Assembly: GCA_023954095.1 (NCBI GenBank)
Contig: JAMLIQ010000006.1
Span: 1-64,000 of the forward strand
Reading direction: 5' to 3'
DNA length: 64,000 bases
From: Burkholderiaceae bacterium
GTDB lineage: Bacteria; Pseudomonadota; Gammaproteobacteria; Burkholderiales; Burkholderiaceae_C
In this document: one piece after another, positions 23,187 to 33,055 of the stretch
Numbering within the stretch: position 1 is the stretch's first letter
Layout: each line of letters starts with the position of its first letter
Made by a program: the position numbers and the translations under genes
The notes under the pieces: model-generated
The model's database searches: none
Seen by the model: only the letters and a program-made list of their open reading frames with translations
What the model was told of the DNA's origin: nothing

Positions 23187-24245
23187 TTACACCAGTTTCT
23201 TGAGCAGTTCGACCTTCTTGGCGTCGAACTCCTCCTGCGTGAGGATGCCCTTGGACTTGAGTTCGCCCAGCTTTTCCAGCGTGGCCATCACCTCGTCGGG
23301 CCGCACGCCCGCCGGTGCGGCCGCTGCAGCGGCAGCGCCCGCAGCCTGCGCCGCCGTACCGCCGCCGCCTTGCAGGCCTTGCTGGAGGTTTTGCGCCAGC
23401 ACCTGGCCCAGCGCCACACCGGCGCCCAGGCCCATGGCGTCGCCGGCAATGCCGCCGCCGTTGCCCGCGCCTTCGGCAAACTTGGGAATGGCCTGCGCCG
23501 TCTGGTACTGCATGAACTTGCCCATGTCGTTGCCGACCATGCCCATGCCGATCTTCTGGTCCAGGATTTTCTGCAGTTCTTCGGGCAGGGAGACGTTCTG
23601 TACCGTCAGGCTCTCGATGGCCAGACCGATCTTGGCAAAGTGGGGGGTCAGCTCCTTGGCCAGCGCGTCGGCAAACATGACCTGGTTGGCCGCCAGGTCC
23701 AGAAACGGCAGGCCGCTGCCCGCAATGGCGTTGCTGATGTTCTGCAGCACCATGCCGCGCAGCTGGCCTTCGAGGTCGCCCGCGGGGTAGGACTCGCGCG
23801 TGCCCGAGATTTCGGTGTGGAACAGCTTGGGGTCGGCAATGCGGTAGGCGTAGTTGCCAAATGCCCGCAGGCGCACGGCGCCAAAGTCCTTGTCGCGGAT
23901 GGTGATGGGCTGCGGCGTGCCCCACTTCTGATCGATCTGCTGGCGCGTGCTGAAGAAGTACACGTCGCTCTTGAAGGGCGACTGGAACAGCTTGTCCCAG
24001 TTCTTCAGGTAGGTGAGCACCGGCAGCGTCTGCGTGGTCAGCTTGTAGGTGCCGGGGCCGAACACGTCGGCTACCTGGCCTTCGTTGACGAAGACGGCCA
24101 TTTGCGACTCGCGCACCACCAGCGTGCCGCCGTTCTGGATTTCCATGCCCGCCATCGGGTAGCGCCAGGCCAGCGTGCCGTCGCCGTCCTCGGTCCACTC
24201 GAGGATGTCGATGAACTGTTTCTTGATGAAGTCCATGAGGGCCAT
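23187..24245 (-). CDS. SPFH/band-7 protein with C-terminal SHOCT domain
   Basis: 352 aa from the ATG at 24245; a longer upstream frame lacks a start signal. It belongs to the YdjI-like SPFH group (LAWRYPMAGMEIQNGGTLVV, QMAVFVNEGQVADVFGPG), without a membrane anchor at the N-terminus. The helical SPFH C-terminal region carries ALAKELTPHFAKIGLAIESLTVQNVSLPEE. A Gly/Ala-rich linker leads to a SHOCT domain (LEKLGELKSKGILTQEEFDA). It is the first gene of the SPFH-DUF4178-DUF350 group. Such proteins assemble on membranes and are linked to stress, but their precise role is not known. Confidence 0.88.
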   Translation of the reverse strand: MALMDFIKKQFIDILEWTEDGDGTLAWRYPMAGMEIQNGGTLVVRESQMAVFVNEGQVADVFGPGTYKLTTQTLPVLTYLKNWDKLFQSPFKSDVYFFSTRQQIDQKWGTPQPITIRDKDFGAVRLRAFGNYAYRIADPKLFHTEISGTRESYPAGDLEGQLRGMVLQNISNAIAGSGLPFLDLAANQVMFADALAKELTPHFAKIGLAIESLTVQNVSLPEELQKILDQKIGMGMVGNDMGKFMQYQTAQAIPKFAEGAGNGGGIAGDAMGLGAGVALGQVLAQNLQQGLQGGGGTAAQAAGAAAAAAAPAGVRPDEVMATLEKLGELKSKGILTQEEFDAKKVELLKKLV

Positions 24246-24412
24246 GTGTGCTCCCGGTTGCGGTGGAAAGAAGGAAAAAGGGTGGCCGGACATCATAGCA
24301 ACCGTACATGGCGCAGGGCGCGGCGCGGCAGGCGTTTTCGTGAACAAGTTCCGGTCCTGGCCCTGGTTTTGGCCATGGCGGCGGTAGTCAGATTCAATGG
24401 CGCCCTCAATCA

Positions 24413-24431
24413 AGAATGATTATCATTTGCG
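24413..24431. promoter_or_regulatory. Fur-box-like site
   Basis: The stretch aagaatgattatcatttgc has the core AATGATTATCATT of the Fur consensus, with near-perfect dyad symmetry. It lies in the 227-bp divergent region between the SPFH gene (minus) and the DUF2061 gene (plus, ATG at 24473). Confidence 0.55.
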
Positions 24432-24472
24432 CAAGCCCGGCCGATCGGAGGGCCTTCATCCAGGAGAACACC

Positions 24473-24748
24473 ATGTCCCGTCTTCGCCGCGCCGCCCGCC
24501 AGAACAAGACCATGCTGCTCAAGACCGGCAGCTACTACCTGATCCACATCACCGTCGCCGCCTTGGTGGCCTATGCGGTCACCGGCAACCTGATCGCTTC
24601 GCTCACGCTCAGCCTGCTGGAGCCTACGGTGCAGGCATTTGCCTTCTTCTTCCATGAAAAAGCCTGGGAGCGCGCCGGGCGCAAGGCCAGTGCCGCTGCG
24701 GCCAACGCCGCCGCACCGCAGGGCGCGCCGCTTATGCCTGCGTGTTGA
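24473..24748 (+). CDS. DUF2061 small membrane protein
   Basis: 91 aa from the ATG at 24473, with AGGAG at about 24462-24466. The DUF2061 pattern is clear: KTGSYYLIHITVAALVAYAVTGN, LIASLTLSLLEPTVQAFAFFFHEKAWE, i.e. two helices and a conserved HE.W end, then an Ala-rich tail. Function unknown. A Fur-box-like sequence lies 42 bp upstream, hinting at iron-linked control. Its 3' end overlaps that of the convergent flagellar-like gene by 17 bp. Confidence 0.8.
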   Translation: MSRLRRAARQNKTMLLKTGSYYLIHITVAALVAYAVTGNLIASLTLSLLEPTVQAFAFFFHEKAWERAGRKASAAAANAAAPQGAPLMPAC

Positions 24749-25034
24749 GCAGCGCGCCCAGCATGCGGTCTTCGGTCTGGAGGGTTTTCAGGTTGGCCTT
24801 GAAGGCGTAGGCGGCGGACATCTGTTCCACCGCTTCCTGCTCCAGCGCCACACCCTCCCGGGGTTCACGCTGCACGCTGGCGCGCACGCCGCCCTGCTCG
24901 GGCTGCGCCTGCAAGGCGACCGACTGGCGGCGAAACGCGGGCGTGTTCATGTTGGCCACGTTGTGCGCCGAGGCATCCAGCCGCAGTTGCGCGGCCTGCA
25001 GGCCGGAAGTTGCAATGGAGGAAATGCTGGACAT
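24732..25034 (-). CDS. Flagellar basal-body rod-like small protein
   Basis: 100 aa. The N-terminus (SSIATSGLQAAQLRLDASAHNVANMNTPAFRR) is the rod/hook family signature and the C-terminus (YAFKANLKTLQTEDRMLGALLN) is the matching helix, with the middle domain of FlgC/FlgG reduced to a short linker. No other flagellar genes are near, so it is an orphan, perhaps an accessory or a shortened FlgC relative. The ATG at 25034 is chosen because homology begins there; the longer frame upstream is unsupported. Confidence 0.75.
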   Translation of the reverse strand: MSSISSIATSGLQAAQLRLDASAHNVANMNTPAFRRQSVALQAQPEQGGVRASVQREPREGVALEQEAVEQMSAAYAFKANLKTLQTEDRMLGALLNTQA

Positions 25035-25114
25035 GGAGGGCCTCGCGGGATGGGGGCTGGAAAGTGCCCATTGTGGACCGGTCGGAAGCAGTCTGCAAGA
25101 CGCAGGACAGGCGC

Positions 25115-26053
25115 TCAGCCATGCGCTTCCAGCAGGCACTGCGTAAAAGCCTGCGCCGCGCGCGGCGGCTGGGGTGACTTGCGCAGCACACTGACAAACT
25201 GGCAGGGGTAGAAGAACTGCGCAGGCAGTACGGCCTGCATCAGCCCCTGGCGCTCGAAGCTCTCGGCGTAGTGGTCGGGCAAAAAACCCAGATAGCGGCC
25301 CGAGAGAATGAGCGTGGCGATCGACTCCTGGTCAAAACCCGTGGCTTTGCGGGGCAGGCGGGCGCCGTGGCTCAGTTCCATATTCGGCGAGTGGTAGCCC
25401 AGCCCGGCAAACTGCCAGGCGCGCAGGGCATCCCAGGTCAGCGCGGCGTGGTCGGCGCCAAACAGCGGGTGGCGCGCACCGCAGTACAGCAGCATGGTCT
25501 CGGTGAACAGGTTGGCGTACACCAGGCTTTGCGAGGCCCGGTGCGCGGGAATGATGCCGACGTGAAAGCTCCCGTCCATCAGGCCGCGCTCGATTGCCGG
25601 GATGCTGGCCACGTGCATCTGCAGGCTGACCTCGGGCGCCTGCGCGGCAAAGCGCGCAATCGCCTCGCCAATGTGCGCGGCCGGGTTGCTGGCGGTCTTG
25701 TCGAACACCGCCACGTCCAGGCGCCCGCCCATGCGGCGGTGGATGTCGTCAATGCTGCTGCGAAACGCATCCACGGCCGACAGCAGGCGCAGGGTTTCGT
25801 CGTACACGCGCTGGCCCTCGGCCGTCAGCGCAAAACCGGCCCGGCCCCGGCGGCACAGCGTCAGCCCCAGGCGCGTTTCCAGGTCTTTCATATGGCGGCT
25901 GACGGTGCTGGTGCCGATGTTCAGTTCCAGCTCGGCAGCCGACAGCCCGCCGCATTCCGCCACGGCCTTGAACACCTGCAGCAGGCGCAGGTCCATGTCG
26001 CTGAGCTGGCCGAGCACGGCGCGGTGTTTGGTGGGTGCAGGTTTTACTTGCAT
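25115..26053 (-). CDS. LysR-type transcriptional regulator
   Basis: 312 aa. The winged helix-turn-helix is near residues 18-75 (DLRLLQVFKAVAECGGLSAAELELN, TVSRHMKDLETRLGLTLCRRG), followed by the effector-binding domain. It is divergent from the beta-alanine:pyruvate transaminase gene, with 111 bp between starts, the usual arrangement for a LysR regulator and its target. The spacer is AT-rich and holds TTGATATTTGTTGATAT, a candidate operator. The effector is probably an intermediate of the amino-acid pathway, by inference. Confidence 0.9.
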   Translation of the reverse strand: MQVKPAPTKHRAVLGQLSDMDLRLLQVFKAVAECGGLSAAELELNIGTSTVSRHMKDLETRLGLTLCRRGRAGFALTAEGQRVYDETLRLLSAVDAFRSSIDDIHRRMGGRLDVAVFDKTASNPAAHIGEAIARFAAQAPEVSLQMHVASIPAIERGLMDGSFHVGIIPAHRASQSLVYANLFTETMLLYCGARHPLFGADHAALTWDALRAWQFAGLGYHSPNMELSHGARLPRKATGFDQESIATLILSGRYLGFLPDHYAESFERQGLMQAVLPAQFFYPCQFVSVLRKSPQPPRAAQAFTQCLLEAHG

Positions 26054-26164
26054 AAATTGTCAAGTAAACATTGATATTTGTTGATATGAGAGATTAACAG
26101 CTGCGTCAACAATGTCCAGTCTTAGGCATGGCTGCCCTTGCCGCATATCCACAGGAGACACCCC

Positions 26165-27520
26165 ATGAGCTTTGTCCTTACCGAACCCCCGCTTGACGCC
26201 GCGCCGCGCATGGATACCGCCTGGCTCGATGCCTACTGGATGCCCTACACGGCCAACCGCCAGTTCAAGGCCAACCCGCGCATGATCGTCGAGGCCCAGG
26301 GCGCCTACTACACCGACAGCGAAGGGCGCAAGATTTTCGATGGTCTCTCGGGCCTGTGGTGCACAGGCCTGGGCCATGGGCGCCGTGAAATTGCCGAGGC
26401 CGTGGGCAAACAGGCAGCCAGGCTGGACTATTCGCCCGCCTTCCAGTTTGGCCATCCGCTGGCGTTTGAGCTGGCCAACCGCATCAAGGATCTCACGCCC
26501 GAGGGGCTGGACTATGTGTTCTTCACCGGTTCGGGCTCCGAGGCCGCCGACACCTCGCTGAAGATGGCCCGCGCCTACTGGCGCGCCAAGGGCCAGGCAA
26601 GCAAGACGCGCCTGATTGGCCGCGAGAAGGGCTACCACGGCGTGAACTATGGCGGCATCTCGGTGGGGGGCATCGGCGCCAACCGCAAGATGTTTGGCCA
26701 GGGAATTGAGGCCGACCACCTGCCGCACACCCAGCCCCCGGCGGGCTCGTTCCACAAGGGCATGCCGCCCACGGGGCGGGAGCTGGCGGACCGGCTGCTC
26801 GACCTGATTGCGCTGCACGACGCATCGAACATTGCGGCTGTCATCGTCGAGCCGTTCTCGGGCTCGGCGGGTGTGGTGATCCCGCCCGTGGGCTACCTGC
26901 AGCGGTTGCGCGAGATCTGCACGCAGAACAACATCCTGCTGATCTTCGATGAAGTCATTACCGGCTTTGGCCGTGCGGGCGCGCTGACCGGCGCCGAGGC
27001 GTTCGGCGTCAAGCCCGACATTCTCAATTTCGCCAAGCAGATCACCAATGGCGCGCAGCCCCTGGGCGGCGTGGTGGCCAGCAAGGAGATTTACGATACC
27101 TTCATGGCCGCGGGCGGGCCAGACTACATGCTGGAGTTTGCCCACGGCTACACCTACTCGGCCCACCCGGTGGCCTGCGCCGCAGGCATTGCGGCGCTCG
27201 ACATCCTGCAAAAGGAAGACATGGTGGGCCGCGTGCAGGCGCTGGCGCCGCATTTTGAGCAGGCGGTGCACAGCCTCAAGGGCGCCAAGCATGTGGCGGA
27301 CATCCGCAACTACGGTCTGGCGGCTGGTTTCACTATCGCCGCCCTGCCCGGCGAACCGGCGCGCCGCCCCTATGAGATTGCCATGGCGTGCTGGAAGAAG
27401 GGCTTTTACGTGCGCTACGGCGGCGACACCATCCAGCTGGCGCCGCCGTTCATCAGCGAAAAGGACGAGATCGACCGCCTGATCAACGCGCTGGGCGACG
27501 CGCTGTCCGAAACGGCCTGA
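26165..27520 (+). CDS. Beta-alanine/omega-amino acid:pyruvate aminotransferase
   Basis: 451 aa from the ATG at 26165, with AGGAG about 10 bases upstream. Class III PLP aminotransferase: FDGLSGLWCTGLGHGR and LDYSPAFQFGHP near the N-terminus, FFTGSGSEAADTSLKMARAYWR for the phosphate site, IIDEV-like LIFDEVITGFGR, and the PLP lysine in NFAKQITNG (Lys291). The pair of this gene with mmsA is typical: beta-alanine plus pyruvate gives malonate semialdehyde plus alanine, and MmsA then forms acetyl-CoA. The LysR gene on the other strand is the likely regulator. Confidence 0.92.
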   Translation: MSFVLTEPPLDAAPRMDTAWLDAYWMPYTANRQFKANPRMIVEAQGAYYTDSEGRKIFDGLSGLWCTGLGHGRREIAEAVGKQAARLDYSPAFQFGHPLAFELANRIKDLTPEGLDYVFFTGSGSEAADTSLKMARAYWRAKGQASKTRLIGREKGYHGVNYGGISVGGIGANRKMFGQGIEADHLPHTQPPAGSFHKGMPPTGRELADRLLDLIALHDASNIAAVIVEPFSGSAGVVIPPVGYLQRLREICTQNNILLIFDEVITGFGRAGALTGAEAFGVKPDILNFAKQITNGAQPLGGVVASKEIYDTFMAAGGPDYMLEFAHGYTYSAHPVACAAGIAALDILQKEDMVGRVQALAPHFEQAVHSLKGAKHVADIRNYGLAAGFTIAALPGEPARRPYEIAMACWKKGFYVRYGGDTIQLAPPFISEKDEIDRLINALGDALSETA

Positions 27521-27540
27521 CAGCATCGCAACAAATGCTT

Positions 27541-27601
27541 CTGTATTGATAGCTGCTACCGCTTGTCCAATAAGCGTTAGAGCCATATTTAATTTAAATT
27601 T
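27541..27601. repeat. Dispersed repeat, copy between the aminotransferase and mmsA
   Basis: Forward orientation; tagctgctaccgcttgtcca followed by ATAAGCGTTAGAGCC and a T-rich end. It fills most of the 87-bp gap between the two genes. Confidence 0.85.
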
Positions 27602-27607
27602 CAAGAT

Positions 27608-29125
<1,518 letters not shown>

Positions 29126-29178
29126 TTCCGGGCGGGCCATGGGCGCCTTCCAGCGCCCAGGCATTGCAGGGCTTATTT

Positions 29179-29184
29179 TATAAT
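29179..29184 (+). promoter_or_regulatory. Promoter -10-like box upstream of maeB
   Basis: TATAAT in an AT-rich stretch (29171-29215) that stands out from the surrounding GC-rich DNA, about 130 bp before the malic enzyme start. No good -35 element at 17 bp was seen. Confidence 0.4.
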
Positions 29185-29314
29185 ACGAAAATCAATTTCA
29201 CGAATATCCGTCACAATGGAGCCTGCCCGCACAGGCATGACCGCTTGCGAGGGAAAAGTGAAAGAATGCCCATCAGCCACCCCTGAGCGTGGTTATGCCC
29301 ACTGGAGACACCGC

Positions 29315-31630
29315 ATGCCTGAGCAAGCCCCGGAACAGACCCCCACGCCCGACAAACGCGCCCTGCTGCGCAAGGCGGCGCTCGAATACCACGAGTTTCC
29401 CAAACCCGGGAAGATCGCCATCGCCGCCACCAAGCAGATGGTGAACCAGCACGACCTGGCGCTGGCATATTCGCCCGGCGTGGCCGCACCCTGCGAAGAA
29501 ATTGTCAAGGACCCGAACGCCGCCTTCAAATACACCAGCCGGGGCAATCTGGTGGGCGTGGTCACCAATGGCACAGCCGTGCTGGGCCTGGGGGACATCG
29601 GACCGCTGGCGGGCAAGCCGGTGATGGAAGGCAAGGCGGTTCTGTTCAAGAAGTTCTCGGGCATCGATGTGTTCGATATCGAGATCAATGAAAAGGACCC
29701 CGAGAAGCTGGTCGAAATCATCGCCAGTCTGGAGCCCACTTTTGGGGGCATCAACCTCGAAGACATCAAGGCACCGGATTGCTTTTATGTGGAGCGCAAG
29801 CTGCGCGAGCGCATGAAGATTCCGGTCTTCCACGACGACCAGCACGGCACGGCCATCGTGGTGGGCGCCGCCATCCTCAATGGCCTGAAGGTGGCGGGCA
29901 AGGACCCCGCCAAGGTCAAGCTTGTGGCTTCGGGTGCGGGTGCCGCTGCGCTGGCCTGCCTGGGCCTGCTGGTCAAGCTGGGCATTCCACGCGAAAACAT
30001 CTGGGTGACCGACCTGGCGGGCGTGGTGTACCAGGGCCGCACGGAGCTGATGGACGAAGACAAGGCGTTCTTTGCCCAGCCAACCGATCTGCGCTCGCTC
30101 AGCGAAGTGATCGCGGGGGCCGATGTGTTTCTGGGGCTGTCGGCCGGGGGGGTGCTGAAGAAAGACATGGTGGCCAAGATGGCCGCCCGCCCGCTGATTT
30201 TTGCGCTGGCCAACCCCAATCCCGAAATCCAGCCCGACGATGTCCAGGCCGTGCGCGACGACGCCATCATGGCGACGGGACGGTCGGACTTCCCCAACCA
30301 GGTCAACAACGTCCTGTGCTTTCCATACATCTTCCGTGGCGCGCTGGACTGTGGTGCGACCACCATCACACTCGAGATGGAAATTGCCGCGGTGCACGCC
30401 ATTGCCGACCTGGCGCAGGCGGAGCAAAGCGAAGTGGTGGCGGCGGCCTATGTGGGCGAAAAGCTGGCCTTTGGCCCGGAATACCTGATTCCCAAGCCCT
30501 TCGACCCGCGCCTGATGATGAAGATCGCCCCGGCCGTGGCCCAGGCAGCGTTCGACAGCGGTGTGGCGCTGCGCCCGATTGCCGACATGGACGCCTACCG
30601 TGACCAGCTGCAGACCTTCGTCTATGCCTCGGGCACGATGATGAAACCCATCTTTCTGGCGGCCAAGACCGCCGCGAAGAAGCGTGTGGCCTACGCCGAA
30701 GGCGAAGAAGAACGCGTGCTGCGTGCTGCCCAGATCGTGGTGGATGAGCGTGTGGCCCGGCCCACGCTGATCGGACGCCCTGCAGTGATTGCGCAACGCA
30801 TCGCAAAGTTCGGTCTGCGCCTGGAAGAAGGGCGTGACTACGATGTGGTCAACGTCGAGCAGGACCACCGCTACCATGATTTCTGGCACAGCTACCATCG
30901 CATGACGGAGCGCAAGGGCATCACCGAGCCGATTGCCAAGATCGAAATGCGCAGGCGCCTCACGTTGATCGGCAGCATGATGCTGCACAAGGGCGAAGTC
31001 GATGGCCTGATTGTGGGCACCTGGGGGCATACCTCGCACCACCTCAACTACATCGACCAGGTGATTGGCCGCCGCGCCGGCGTGGCCACCTATGCGTGCA
31101 TGAACGGGTTGCTGCTGCCCGACCGCCAGGTGTTCCTGGTCGACACCCATGTCAACTACGATCCCACGGCCGAGCAGCTCACCGAGATCACCATGATGGC
31201 GGCCGAGGAAATGCTGCGCTTTGGCATCAAGCCCAAGGCGGCGCTTCTGTCGCATTCCAACTTCGGCAGCAGCGACCGGCCCAGTGCCGTGAAGATGCGC
31301 CAGACACTGGAGCTGCTGCGGGTGCAGGCGCCCTGGCTCGAGGTGGACGGTGAGATGCATGGCGATGTGGCGCTCAGTGGCAAGGCGCGGGCGACGCTCA
31401 TGCCGCACAGCAGCCTGATCGGCGATGCCAACTTGCTGGTCATGCCCAACATCGACGCGGCCAATATCTCGTACAACCTGCTCAAGACGGCCGCAGGCGG
31501 AAACATTGCCATTGGGCCGGTACTGCTGGGCGCAGCCCAGCCCGTGCATATTCTGACGGCCAGCGCCACGGTCCGCCGCATCGTCAACATGACCGCACTC
31601 ACCGTGGCAGATGCCAACGCGCAACGGTAA
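29315..31630 (+). CDS. maeB: NADP-dependent malic enzyme with C-terminal phosphotransacetylase-like domain
   Basis: 771 aa, the normal length for MaeB, from the ATG at 29315; the frame is open to 29216 but GGAG at about 29304 favours this start. The N-terminal malic enzyme domain has [32 protein letters not shown] and [13 protein letters not shown] for NADP. The C-terminal half (about 430-771) resembles phosphotransacetylase but is generally regulatory. Converts malate to pyruvate with CO2 release, giving NADPH. It stands alone between an AT-rich promoter region and a strong terminator. Confidence 0.96.
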   Translation: MPEQAPEQTPTPDKRALLRKAALEYHEFPKPGKIAIAATKQMVNQHDLALAYSPGVAAPCEEIVKDPNAAFKYTSRGNLVGVVTNGTAVLGLGDIGPLAGKPVMEGKAVLFKKFSGIDVFDIEINEKDPEKLVEIIASLEPTFGGINLEDIKAPDCFYVERKLRERMKIPVFHDDQHGTAIVVGAAILNGLKVAGKDPAKVKLVASGAGAAALACLGLLVKLGIPRENIWVTDLAGVVYQGRTELMDEDKAFFAQPTDLRSLSEVIAGADVFLGLSAGGVLKKDMVAKMAARPLIFALANPNPEIQPDDVQAVRDDAIMATGRSDFPNQVNNVLCFPYIFRGALDCGATTITLEMEIAAVHAIADLAQAEQSEVVAAAYVGEKLAFGPEYLIPKPFDPRLMMKIAPAVAQAAFDSGVALRPIADMDAYRDQLQTFVYASGTMMKPIFLAAKTAAKKRVAYAEGEEERVLRAAQIVVDERVARPTLIGRPAVIAQRIAKFGLRLEEGRDYDVVNVEQDHRYHDFWHSYHRMTERKGITEPIAKIEMRRRLTLIGSMMLHKGEVDGLIVGTWGHTSHHLNYIDQVIGRRAGVATYACMNGLLLPDRQVFLVDTHVNYDPTAEQLTEITMMAAEEMLRFGIKPKAALLSHSNFGSSDRPSAVKMRQTLELLRVQAPWLEVDGEMHGDVALSGKARATLMPHSSLIGDANLLVMPNIDAANISYNLLKTAAGGNIAIGPVLLGAAQPVHILTASATVRRIVNMTALTVADANAQR

Positions 31631-31680
31631 GTTATTGCACGAAAGTGTGCGCTAACTTACAAAAGTGGAGCGCGATCGAG

Positions 31681-31717
31681 GCCTCTGCCTAAACATTGGG
31701 CAGAGGCTTGCTTTTTT
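31681..31717 (+). terminator. Intrinsic terminator after maeB
   Basis: GCCTCTGCC, loop, GGGCAGAGGC, then TTGCTTTTTT. A 9-10 bp GC-rich stem with a T-run 50 bp past the maeB stop. Confidence 0.9.
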
Positions 31718-31786
31718 GGGGGGTTTCCGTCACACTAGCACCTTGAAATTTCGGGTTAACCCGTAGTTTCTGAAAGGTGTAGTGAG

Positions 31787-32191
31787 ATGCTGAAGGCTGT
31801 AGCCGCCCGTGTGTGCAATGCAGGGCTTGCGTGTATTCTGGGTGCTGCTTTGGCGTTGGGTCCTTTGACAGGGCAAGCGCGCAACCGGCCATTCATTGAT
31901 GGGGCTGCCACGATTTCCGTGGCGCAGCTGCCTCTCCAGGGACGCGAGACCTATGCGTTGATTTTCCAGGGCGGTCCTTTTCCTTACGACAAGGACGGGA
32001 CGGTTTTCGGTAATCGGGAGAGGTTGCTACCCGCACACAAGCGCGGGTACTACCGGGAATACACCGTCAGAACACCAGGTGTCCGCCATCGCGGCGCCCG
32101 GCGCATTGTGTGTGGCGGCAGACCCCGGACACCGGACGCCTGCTATTACACCAGCGATCACTACGCCAGTTTTCGCGAAATTGTCGAATGA
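31787..32191 (+). CDS. Secreted barnase-type guanyl-specific ribonuclease
   Basis: 134 aa with a signal peptide ending near GQA|RNRP. The mature part follows the small secreted RNase (barnase/N1) pattern: VFGNRERLLPAHKRGYYREYTVRTPGVRHRGARRIV, then YYTSDHYASFREI. The Glu in REYTV, the Arg in RGARR and the His in SDHY are the expected catalytic residues. Cleaves RNA after guanosine; toxic in the cytoplasm. A barstar-family gene follows 122 bp downstream. AAAGG precedes the ATG at 31787, 70 bp after the maeB terminator. Confidence 0.92.
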   Translation: MLKAVAARVCNAGLACILGAALALGPLTGQARNRPFIDGAATISVAQLPLQGRETYALIFQGGPFPYDKDGTVFGNRERLLPAHKRGYYREYTVRTPGVRHRGARRIVCGGRPRTPDACYYTSDHYASFREIVE

Positions 32192-32313
32192 CTCCCGCGA
32201 TGCCACGTGCCCGGCCGCCTGTATTGCGCAGAGGAGCCGCTCCCTGTATGACGCTTTTTTGCGGTTCGCCGCAATGAGCCCGATTTTGGACTTTTAGAGA
32301 AAGAGACACGGAG

Positions 32314-32739
32314 ATGGACACGCCACTTCGTAAAGACCAGGAATCCCCCCTGCGCGGTGTGCGCGCCAACATTGTGCAGTCCATTCGCGCTTTCCGCGTG
32401 CAGGATCTGCAGGATGCGGCCGCCACGCTGGGACACCATTTTCTTTACGCCAACCTCGCCCACGCACAGACCAAACAGGATGTGCTGGATCTGATCGCCC
32501 AGCAGTTCACCTTTCCGTCGCATTTCGGCAAGAACTTCGACGCCTTGTCCGACTGCCTGACCGACCCTCTGCACAAGTCGGGCCCGCAGCCCGGCTTCAT
32601 CGTGGTGCTCGAGCAGATTCCTGCCACGGTCAAGTTCGACAAGGAAGCGCGCGAGCAACTGCTCGACGTGTTCCGCGACGTGGCCGATTACTGGGGCGAT
32701 CGGAAGATACCGTTCCGCTGCTTCTATTCTTTTCTGTAG
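32314..32739 (+). CDS. Barstar-family ribonuclease inhibitor
   Basis: 141 aa. The barstar fold is recognisable from LIAQQFTFPSHFGKNFDALSDCLTDPL (the helix that plugs the barnase active site, with the Asp) and GFIVVLEQIPA, then LLDVFRDVADYW. The first 40 residues (RKDQESPLRGVRANIVQSIRAF) are an extension not found in the minimal barstar. It directly follows the secreted RNase gene on the same strand, so it should protect the producing cell. ATG at 32314, GGAG four bases upstream. Confidence 0.93.
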   Translation: MDTPLRKDQESPLRGVRANIVQSIRAFRVQDLQDAAATLGHHFLYANLAHAQTKQDVLDLIAQQFTFPSHFGKNFDALSDCLTDPLHKSGPQPGFIVVLEQIPATVKFDKEAREQLLDVFRDVADYWGDRKIPFRCFYSFL

Positions 32740-32765
32740 CCCGTTCTGCAACCCTCAGCCAGGCA

Positions 32766-32930
32766 GAACGGGCGAAAGAGGCTACGCAAACACCCGCGCC
32801 GGTGCAGGGCATCGACATGGGTGCCGACGTGACCGAGAAGATGCCCACCGACAAGCTGGTGGACATCTCTCCGATGGCGCTGCGCATGAGCAGCCCCTTC
32901 AATTCAGGCTACTGGCTCACGGCGGCCTGA
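32766..32930 (+). other. Short orphan reading frame, perhaps a gene remnant
   Basis: After the barstar stop, a different frame stays open and reads TPAPVQGIDMGADVTEKM, then LVDISPMALRMSSPF and GYWLTAA before a stop at 32928-32930. An ATG at 32817 would give 37 aa. The composition looks protein-like, but no domain is recognised and no ribosome site is clear. It could be the 3' end of a lost gene or a very small protein. The rest of 32740-33055 shows only the presumed radA promoter. Confidence 0.3.
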
Positions 32931-33055
32931 GCGGCGCAGGCCTTGCAGCCATTCGCCAGCACACCCGCCCTTGTGGCGGGTTTGCCATTGGGGCAGTGTT
33001 CCAGGACGGATCTGGCGGGCCGCTATAGTGATCGGCCACTGGTTCGCCGCGCCCC

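Noticed and set aside
29273-31624. A 783-codon minus-strand frame across maeB
   Set aside because: Shadow of the malic enzyme, which is complete and normal in length.
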